DNA from: Incurvaria masculella
Lineage: Eukaryota > Arthropoda > Insecta > Lepidoptera > Incurvariidae
Assembly: GCA_946894095.1 (NCBI GenBank)
Contig: OX335665.1
Location: 5,590,001-5,654,000 of the forward strand
DNA length: 64,000 nucleotides
Direction of reading: 5' to 3'
Part shown: positions 58,901-64,000 of the stretch, piece after piece
How positions within the stretch are numbered: the first letter of the stretch is position 1
Layout of the letters: every line of letters begins with the position of its first letter
The notes under the pieces: model-generated
Database searches by the model: none
Told to the model about the DNA's origin: nothing
The model's input: only the letters and a program-made list of their open reading frames with translations
Position numbers and translations under genes: made by a program

Positions 58901-59832
58901 ACGTTAAGCTGTAGGTCCCCTTCCTTACTTACTAGGTGGTAGGGTTTATCCCGCCCGGGTAGGTACCATCGCATTGGATGAACGATGGTCGAAGCGGCAA
59001 TGAAAATTGTCCGTGTTTTCCATCCAGTTCAATGTAGCCGTGCAATATAAGGAAGGTCCTGGCATGGCACCTAGTTCCCCTAGTGTTGGGCTAATACCAT
59101 GACAGAACTCGTGGTATTAGCCATCCATGTCCAGTCACATAAAAAAAATAAGAAAAAACCCCAACCCAGTTGAAGATTGACTCTTAACCTAATTGTCGCA
59201 AATTGATAGCAACGCACCTGGCTCCTTCTTGGCGTCGAGAGCCTCCTGCTCCCTCTGCTCAAGTTTCTCCCTCAGCAGCTGCAGCAGTAACTTGTTCTCC
59301 CGCAGCTCTCCGTGCAGCGCGCTCTCCAAGAGGTCCAGCCGCTTCTCCAGCGATGAACGGTCGCCATCATCGCTCACCTGTTCCCTTTGCACCTGTGACA
59401 TTTTTTATAGGAATAACTCAGGTGTCTGCCAGCACATCGCACAAAGGCAGTGTGGAGATCTAGGTGTGGAGACGGATTCGAAGCCCACTGTCTTTGTAGA
59501 GGTACAATTTTCATTGTCCCTTTGATCATCTTTTCATCCAATACGTTGGTACCAACCCGGGCAGTAAGTAGACTTCGGGATACTAAACCATTGCACAACT
59601 CGCATTCGTGATGAAACGCATTTATCCAACTCAAAAAGAGAAAGAAAGTGGTGCATGAACGGGGCGGGGATTTGAACCCAGACCTCTGGGATGAAGGCAA
59701 GCCGCATAAAGATAAGCCGGGATAAAAGCATTGAAGTTTAGTTACCTGAATGTGGGAGAACAGTGTGTACACCAGCCAGAGCAAAACGCCCGCGGCCGCT
59801 ACCACGGCAATACGTTTCACGTTAACACGCAT
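43925..59832 (-). CDS. Mgat1: N-acetylglucosaminyltransferase I, paralogue A (canonical)
   Basis: Golgi enzyme that starts complex N-glycan synthesis (UDP-GlcNAc to the alpha-1,3 mannose arm). Exons, minus strand: 59832-59746, 59392-59218, 52952-52828, 52501-52288, 50798-50720, 49792-49643, 48744-48654, 48056-47952, 46813-46646, 44038-43925 (stop TAG); 435 aa, close to the 445 of human MGAT1. Order: type II anchor IAVVAAAGVLLWLVYTLF (about 8-25), coiled-coil stem (about 40-85), [14 protein letters not shown] (100-113), D130, [16 protein letters not shown] with H179, metal-binding EDD (200-202), [24 protein letters not shown], catalytic-base candidate D280 in [37 protein letters not shown]. 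All phases match paralogue B. Intron 4 holds a tandem array of defective exon 4 copies. The first exon uses ATG at 59832 with CAAATG context. Confidence 0.96.
44056..44540 (-). pseudogene. LINE (CR1/L2/jockey-like) 3' end with TAAA tail
   Basis: Minus-strand frames read MERVQRRATKMVMPL, NRLNALGLTTLEERRHRGDL, then after a frameshift NRVVDSWNKLPQEVISA, the usual C-terminus of such reverse transcriptases. A (TAAA)n tail fills about 44057-44082. It lies in the last Mgat1-A intron on the same strand, ending about 15 bp before the acceptor of exon 44038-43925. Confidence 0.85.
44590..45005 (-). pseudogene. Two further LINE 3' remnants
   Basis: 44590-44840 in reverse resembles the end of a LINE protein (WNELP-type region, frames broken) and is shared with 32020-32330. 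44840-45005 is the inverse of the fragment at 28903-29140, including GAGCATGTATGAAAAGATGT and a TATG-repeat tail. Confidence 0.6.
45467..46621. repeat. 83-bp tandem array, interrupted by a MITE
   Basis: TTAGTACAGAACAGACGAG starts units at 45467, 46331, 46414, 46497 and 46580. Removing the insert 45553-46330 restores an exact 83-bp spacing between the first two. It lies in the last Mgat1-A intron, ending about 20 bp from the donor of exon 46813-46646. Confidence 0.9.
45553..46330. mobile_element. TTA-flanked MITE, 778 bp
   Basis: TTA at 45550-45552 and 46331-46333. The ends GGCCCCCTTGCACCAACATC and the complement of GATTGATGCAAGGCACCC are imperfect inverted repeats. Neighbouring 83-bp units show the empty site ATTCTTAGTACAG. 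Harbinger-type target. Confidence 0.84.
46915..47258. mobile_element. TTAA-flanked MITE, 344 bp
   Basis: TTAA at 46911-46914 and 47259-47262. Starts GGTCGGCCCGTAAGCATCAG. Same family as 20358-20711, opposite orientation. Confidence 0.8.
49213..49629 (+). mobile_element. TTAA-type MITE, old diverged copy
   Basis: It aligns along its length with 57116-57657: CGCTCATCTC at the left, TGCAATAACTTTGGACCTAG in the middle, AGCCTGTCTTATTCCTTACA and GCCGCGCCCGC at the right. The match stops about 8 bp from the donor hexamer of Mgat1-A exon 49792-49643. Confidence 0.7.
49843..50227 (+). mobile_element. SINE, 5S-rRNA-headed (HaSE3-like)
   Basis: Full-length copy with 5S-like head, shared body and poly-A. 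It lies in Mgat1-A intron 5, starting 50 bp from exon 49792-49643. Confidence 0.93.
50965..51160 (+). repeat. Dispersed repeat shared with 42240-42480
   Basis: TTTGCCGTATAACATTTCTT and GCTTTATTTTTCTCAAAATC recur in the same order at 42230-42420. Its class is unknown. The weak open frames on both strands are not conserved between the two copies. Confidence 0.6.
51331..52287 (-). repeat. 217-bp tandem array of partial Mgat1-A exon 4 copies
   Basis: Four copies (52284-52068, 52067-51851, 51850-51634, 51633-51417) and a fragment (51416-51331) follow the real exon 4 (52501-52288). Each has most of the exon from SYVTPGSGI to YESVIIVE plus the downstream donor GTACTCAC (GTACTGAC in the third), but lacks the first part (DCDDRKTYDVI). 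CTTCCGTCATCTCAG|G could act as an acceptor. Used that way, an extra copy meets TGA at once (GGT ATA TGA) or shifts the frame (185 bp). The third copy also has GAG changed to TAG (51668-51670). The first two copies look identical. They are duplicated exon debris, or candidate poison exons. Confidence 0.93.
52806..52827 (-). repeat. Short (TTAGG)n telomere-like tract at a splice donor
   Basis: On the minus strand the donor of Mgat1-A exon 52952-52828 reads CAG|GTTAGGTTAGGTTAGG, four units of the insect telomeric repeat unit. The first GTTAGG is the donor itself. Confidence 0.75.
53183..53554. mobile_element. MITE with TACACTGAGAAAAAA ends
   Basis: TACACTGAGAAAAAAG at the left and TTTTTTCTCAGTGTA at the right are inverted repeats about 370 bp apart. 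This end sequence is widespread in insects. It lies in Mgat1-A intron 2. Confidence 0.7.
54028..54180. mobile_element. Fragment of the GGCCCGTAAGC MITE family
   Basis: CCCGTAATCTATGTTCCCCA and TACAAACGTAGTTTAC match one end of 28108-28461 and 20358-20711. The other end is lost. It lies in Mgat1-A intron 2. Confidence 0.6.
54414..54998 (+). mobile_element. Two 'ACCGGCCAAGT' repeats in direct tandem
   Basis: Copies 54414-54700 and 54698-54998 both run from AAAAACCGGCCAAGT to GGTACGGAACCCTAAAAA and adjoin with no spacer. Each has the GTTGTTATAGCGGCAAAA and CAGCTG core and a GACGGACGG tract. They lie in Mgat1-A intron 2. Confidence 0.82.
55150..55440 (+). pseudogene. RTE-like LINE 3' end, reverse transcriptase tail
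   Basis: Open frame 55161-55421: HRVAKLKWQWAGHVCRRDD, GKRSVGKPPARWSDDI, DNWRRKTGDRTTWRSL, GEAYVQQWTTKG, stop, then a (GAA)n-like tail. It is a 5'-truncated insertion in Mgat1-A intron 2, with relatives at 1-150 and 58275-58685. Confidence 0.85.
55478..55850 (+). repeat. Common interspersed repeat (TTAACCGACTTCAAAAAAGG)
   Basis: It begins TTTTTAACCGACTTCAAAAA and continues GTATGTTCACCGATTACTCG, a family I recognise as abundant in Lepidoptera. The right edge is unclear. The small ORF at 55978-56220 after it is unrecognised and probably not coding. Confidence 0.6.
57116..57657 (+). mobile_element. TTAA-flanked MITE, 542 bp, complete
   Basis: TTAA at 57112-57115 and 57658-57661. The ends GGTGGCCCAACCCGCTC and CGCCGGGTTGGGCCACC are inverted repeats. 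It is the reference copy for 2573-2958, 49213-49629, 63075-63584 and 63589-64000, and lies in Mgat1-A intron 2. TTAA targets suggest piggyBac-type mobilisation. Confidence 0.88.
58078..58221 (+). mobile_element. 5S-headed SINE, head only
   Basis: It has the whole 5S-like head (GTTAAGCAACGCTGGGTTGG variant) and stops at AAACTGTAG, where LINE-derived sequence begins. It shares its GGGTTGGGTCGGGTCTTGG variant with the copy at 58774. Confidence 0.85.
58255..58690 (-). pseudogene. RTE-like LINE 3' end, reverse transcriptase tail
   Basis: Minus-strand frame 58685-58275, 136 aa and unbroken: MTYGCETWTLTVVVGHKLKV, RAMERAMMGISLRD, RVAKLKSQWAGHVSRRDD, GQRSVGRPPARWDDDI, GEAYVLQWTQTR. TYGCETW is the usual thumb-region motif before the C-terminal tail. 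It lies between two 5S-headed SINEs in Mgat1-A intron 2, on the host gene's strand. Confidence 0.88.
58774..59148 (+). mobile_element. SINE, 5S-rRNA-headed (HaSE3-like)
   Basis: Full-length with a small deletion in the tail (TTCCCCTAGTGTTGG). It ends about 70 bp from Mgat1-A exon 59392-59218. Confidence 0.92.
59508..59706 (-). mobile_element. SINE, tRNA-headed, 3'-truncated
   Basis: Minus-strand copy with the tRNA-like head (box B complement GGATTTGAACCCAGACC) and the start of the body. It lies in Mgat1-A intron 1. Confidence 0.75.
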
Positions 59833-60821
59833 TTGTCTGATTTTTGGTTACTGATGTTAATCGCTACTTTGTGCCATTACATGGTTTCTAATGAACAGGC
59901 ACATCACTTTGGAGCAACTCTACTTTTCATTTTTAGATTACGGATTCAAGATTTACCTATATTATGTTATTAATAGTGTTGGTTTTTATTTATGATTATA
60001 GTTTCATCGTTATAAAGGCCTTTTCTTGGACCCAAGTACATAATTTGCGCTCAAATTGCTAATACCTAATGTGGATATTTAAAGATCACTGTCAATGAAA
60101 GCAAAACAATTCAGGAATTCGCAGACATTGAGAGGCATGAAGTGTTTGCTCACTGAAACTGTTTTGCGATTGTTTTTTCAGTCTAAACATTTACATCAGA
60201 GTGTTCAACTCTTTTAAAAATGACGTGGCTACTGAAATCTAAGCTTGCTCGAATTTCTATTTTATGTGTGATTTATGGTGAATCAAAACGAACACAAATT
60301 TTAGGGAAAAACTACGAAAATTATAGTTTTGGCTGAGGTCTGGAAATTATAGCTGTGAGCCGGTACGTACAAATGTATTTTTTTATTATAAATTCGTGTC
60401 ACGATATCACAGTTGGATTTACGAGAGCTATAAAGTTTTATTTGCGATAACTGTACCGATAACCAAAATCACATCGACCAAGCAATGGGCAGGCAAGTCA
60501 CAAACTGACAGATCAACCGCTGACAGCAGCGTCAGCGACAGCTGACTGCGTTTGGCAGCTCCCGGCTGCCAGTGGCAGCGTTCGAATTTAAAAAATCTCT
60601 TGACAAAATTTCCCAGAATGGCTACGTTCAGTAAGTACTTACTCAATAAGAGCAAGAGAGAGTTGTGTGTTCAAAAAGTCAAATAACCAATCAAAATTAG
60701 CATTATGACGACAGATAAAAGAAAAATAATATTGCATTTATCAATAAAAAAAAAATGAAATAATTGTAAATAATTCCCCAGCAGTGAATTGTTTTCACCT
60801 TGCAAACGTTTATATGACTTT
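59833..60821. other. Upstream region of Mgat1-A
   Basis: It should hold the 5' UTR and promoter of Mgat1-A, but no clear TATA box or initiator could be assigned. At 60619 on the plus strand, CCCAGAATGGCTACGTTCA followed by GTAAGTACTT could be a tiny first coding exon of a divergent gene. This is unproven. Confidence 0.3.
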
Positions 60822-61181
60822 GAGGTCGTGTAATTCTCCTTACCGGGCTTGGAAACGGCGGCGCCAGACTTCTATAGTCCCGGAAAATAGGTACTAGGCC
60901 CTCAAACAGAGCCTAGGAGCGCCCCACTTACTTACTCCCTGGATGACGAGCGTGGTGTGCAGTGATCTCATCTTTGAATTCACGGAGCTGCAGGCCGTTC
61001 TCAAAGGCATGCTCCCAAAAAAGGAAGGGCTTTACGGCAGTCATCTGCCAAAAGCCATATTATCCCAAGGGGATACCTTCCTACTATTAGGACCTACTAC
61101 TAGGACCAGCTACTAATTTCCGGGACAATGGAAGTCTTGCGGGATCGTCTCCAAGCCCGGCAAGGAGAACTACACGACCCC
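60822..61181. mobile_element. MITE with about 60-bp inverted repeats, 360 bp
   Basis: GAGGTCGTGTAATTCTCCTT at the left and the complement GGGGTCGTGTAGTTCTCCTT at the right, followed on both arms by a CCGGGCTTGGA block and, further in, TCCCGGA. Confidence 0.8.
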
Positions 61182-61190
61182 AAAATCATG

Positions 61191-61425
61191 TTTTTTTTTA
61201 CGCGACCTGACATGGATGGCTAATACCACACAACTACCGTTATGATATAAGCCCAATACACCACATGCCCGAAGGAATTAGGTAGAAGGAAGGAGGTAGG
61301 TTAGGCTACATTGAACTGGATGGAAAACACGTACAATTTTTCTTTGCCGCTTCGACCATCTTTTCATCCAATGCGATGGTACCAACCCGGGCGGGCTTAA
61401 GCCCTACCACCTAGTAGGGGAAGGT
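61191..61425 (-). mobile_element. SINE, headless copy
   Basis: Poly-T, then GACCTGACATGGATGGCTAA, through to ACCACCTAGTAGGGGAAGGT. The body and tail are of the tRNA-headed subtype (CCGAAGGAATTAGG). Confidence 0.82.
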
Positions 61426-61780
61426 CATATCATATATCTTTGATCATATTATAATATAATGACATGACATGAGATTTACACATATACAGGTTGTTTGGTA
61501 ATTCGATACCTTCCCTATAAGCGGTCGTTCTAGAGCTAATTTGCAAAATATTTGTCCCAATAAACTGGTGTCGATTAAAATAAATCAGCAGTTGGTGAAA
61601 ACCGGACTTAGAGCCTTTTTCACCTGCTGCTGATTAGCTTCCCCAGAACTGAAGGTCCAAGTCAACAACATTTTAGCAGCAATATTTCTTAGCAGCAATA
61701 TTTCTATGTAGCAATATTTCAATATTTCTATTTAGTAGCAATATTTCTATGCTCGCCATGTGGCACAATCTCTTTATATA

Positions 61781-62708
61781 AAAACCGGAGTCAGACTCGC
61801 ACAGGAAGGGTTCCGTACCATCTTTCAAGATTTGACACAAAAAAATAGGTTTTTTGTATGGGAGTATTTAATTTTTTAATTTTTTTCATTTTACCTATTT
61901 GTTGTTATAGCGGCAAAATAAATACACATTTTGTGAAAATTTCAGCTGCCTACCTACATATTACGGTTGATGAGATTCAGCCCTGTGACGGACAGACGGA
62001 CGGAAAGCGGAGGCTTAGTAATAGGATTCCGTTTTCACCCTTTGAGTACGGAGCCCTGATAAAAAACCGGCCAAGTGCGAGTCGGACTCGCACACGAAGG
62101 GTTCCGTAACATCAACACCAAAAATCACAATTGGGGGTCCCATACAAAAAATCACAATTTTTTGTATGGGACCCCCCTTTAATTTTAATTTTTTTAATTT
62201 TACCTATTTGTTGTTATTGCAGCGAAATTAATACACACTCTGTAAAAATTTCAGCTGCCTACCTATTACGGTTCATGAGATACAGTCCTGTGACAGACGG
62301 ACGGACAGCGGAAACTTAGTAATAGGGTTCCCTTTTCACCCTTTCGGTACGGAACCCTAAAAATCAATTGCCGTGCGTTGGTCTCGATAAAACTCGAGAA
62401 CCGATTTAAATATTTTGTAGGGTTCCGTACCCAAATGTTGCCAACGGAACACTGTTTCTAAGCCTCCGCTGTCCGTCCGTCTGTCTGTCACAGGGCTTTA
62501 TCTCATGAACCATAATAGGTAGGCAGCTGACATTTTCACAGAGCGTGCATTTATTTTGCCGCTATAACAACAAATAGGTAAAATTTTAAAATAATAAAAA
62601 TAAAACAGGGGCCCCCATACAAAAAAACGTGATTGTTTTGTGTTAAATCTTGTACGATGGTACGGAACCCTTCGTGTGCGAGTCTGACTCGCTTTTGGCC
62701 GGTTTTAT
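61781..62708. mobile_element. Cluster of three 'ACCGGCCAAGT' repeats
   Basis: Copies 61781-62061 (+), 62064-62364 (+) and 62418-62708 (-). The first two adjoin directly; the third is inverted after a 50-bp spacer. All have the GACGGACGG tract and the TTGTTGTTAT core. Confidence 0.82.
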
Positions 62709-63074
62709 TTTGTTTTATTCTCTTCAGTAGGTACTGGGGTGGTGTAGATTTACAATGGACCCGGTGGGTAAGCGCTGTTGTCCAGATATTGACCCGAGCG
62801 AAGCCGGAAACCTAAGATAGTCATAGATGTCAATAAGTAAAACAATTAAAACATATAATTTGGTTGATTGATGATTTTTTTTTCATAACTTTGATATATT
62901 CAGTCTAACGACACCTCGCGCGTTTAGGCTGCAGAAATATACATACACACATACACTCGAAAAACATAATCCTCATTCTTGCGCAGTCGGGTATGCCACT
63001 AGGAGATATGCTACTTACGCGCCGACTAGGAAACCCGCTGTCTCCAATTTCCAATAACTACCAACCCAACTTAA

Positions 63075-63584
63075 TGTGGCCCAACCCGGCGGGCCTAACT
63101 CATTCGCGGGCACGGTACAAAACCGTGCTGTTGCGCTCTGGGACCTTCTCTGTTTCAAAGAATAAGACAGGCTCCGTGATGAGGAAGATGCAACATGTCC
63201 ACAAAAAATACAATGTGCATAGTGTATGATTTGGTAAGATTAACGAAAATTTTAATTTCAAAACGACTTATAGCTAAAAGTAAACCAAGATATTAAAAAA
63301 TCGAACAAAAACCAAATAGATTATAAATCTTGATTATATAAGCTATGTCTGATGACTAATCTTTTTATGATGTTCTTACTTTATCATTGCGTAATCCACC
63401 TCCAAAGTTATTGTATAAAACACGCAAAAAATGTGAACTTCTGGACCTTATAACTTAGAAACCAAACACAATTTTACAATGCCAATGGTCATCAGACATC
63501 TAGTTCGATCAAATAAAGCTATTTTGAGCAAAATTTTAGATCTCTGACAAGAAATATGGGCGTGATCTTCTTTCCCCTTCCACC
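63075..63584 (-). mobile_element. TTAA-type MITE, inverted copy, one end shortened
   Basis: TTAA at 63071-63074 and 63585-63588. Starts TGTGGCCCAACCCGGCGGGC. Near its other end about 25 bp (present in 57116-57657) are missing before CCACC. Confidence 0.85.
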
Positions 63585-63588
63585 TTAA

Positions 63589-64000
63589 GGTGGCCCATCC
63601 CGGTCATCTCCCCATACAAAAGGGGAAAGAAGATCACGCCCATATTTCTTGTCAGAGATCCAAAATTTTCAATATAGTCAGTATAGTGAGTCAAAATAGC
63701 TTTATTTGATCGAACTAGATGTCTCATGACCATTGGCATTGTAAAATTGTGCTTGGTTTCTAAGTTATAAGGTCCGAAAGTTCGAATTTTTCGCGCGTTG
63801 TATGCAATAACTTTGGAGGTGAATTACGCAATGATAAAGTAAGAACATCGTAAAAAGATTAGTCATCAGACATAGCTTATTTAATCAAGATTTATGATCT
63901 ATTTGGTTTTTGTTCGATTTTTTACTACAGCGGTCGTGGTTTACTTTTAGCTATAAGTCGTTTTGAAATAAAAAAATTCGTAAATCTTACCAAATCATAC
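63589..64000 (+). mobile_element. TTAA-type MITE, running off the window
   Basis: It begins GGTGGCCCATCCCGGTCATC directly after the TTAA at 63585-63588 and follows 57116-57657 to the end of the window, so it is head-to-head with the previous copy. Confidence 0.87.

Noticed and set aside
59374..59832. 152-codon ORF read straight through Mgat1-A exon 1
   Set aside because: It runs through the clear GTAACT donor at 59745-59741 into a SINE; only the first 29 codons are exon 1.

Overview
This is nuclear DNA of an insect, most likely a moth (Lepidoptera, perhaps Noctuoidea). The genes have many short exons with GT-AG introns in AT-rich DNA. The repeats include 5S-rRNA-headed and tRNA-headed SINEs that share one body, as I recall for the Helicoverpa HaSE3/HaSE1 families. 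There are also lepidopteran-type Helitrons (TC...CTAG), many TTAA- and TTA-flanked MITEs, and RTE-like LINE tails. No prokaryotic, viral or CRISPR content was seen.

Three host genes were reconstructed exon by exon from protein family similarity and intron phase. (1) The 3' half of a type I diacylglycerol kinase gene on the + strand, about 2992-10649, with nine exons covering the catalytic and accessory domains; the upstream exons lie outside the window. (2) and (3) Two complete tandem paralogues of N-acetylglucosaminyltransferase I (Mgat1) on the - strand: copy A (59832 to 43925, ten exons, 435 aa) and copy B (37571 to 18980, nine exons, 425 aa). Their intron phases agree and most exon lengths are identical. 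Both keep the catalytic residues, but copy B is altered in the conserved KFQGYYKIA block. Dgk and copy B converge on a repeat-filled gap at 10.6-19 kb.

Intron 6 of Mgat1-B carries a 5.2 kb PIF/Harbinger insertion (24805-30048). It contains two intact genes: a HARBI1-like DDE transposase (+, 2 exons, 414 aa) and a MADF/BESS-like DNA-binding partner (-, 3 exons, 329 aa). The two genes are interlocked: the last exon of each lies inside an intron of the other. A single 30-bp segment provides the 3' splice sites for both strands. This is the most striking feature of the window.

Other unusual structures: a 217-bp tandem array of defective copies of Mgat1-A exon 4; a 2.2 kb minisatellite with a 105-bp period upstream of the first Dgk exon seen; a head-to-tail Helitron dimer (34248-36530); a palindromic 48-bp repeat array touching Mgat1-B exon 9; and several transposon or repeat ends within about 5-30 bp of splice sites. 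All coordinates come from reading the sequence by eye. Exon edges are supported by splice dinucleotides and frame; edges of MITEs and old repeats are approximate unless a target duplication is given.
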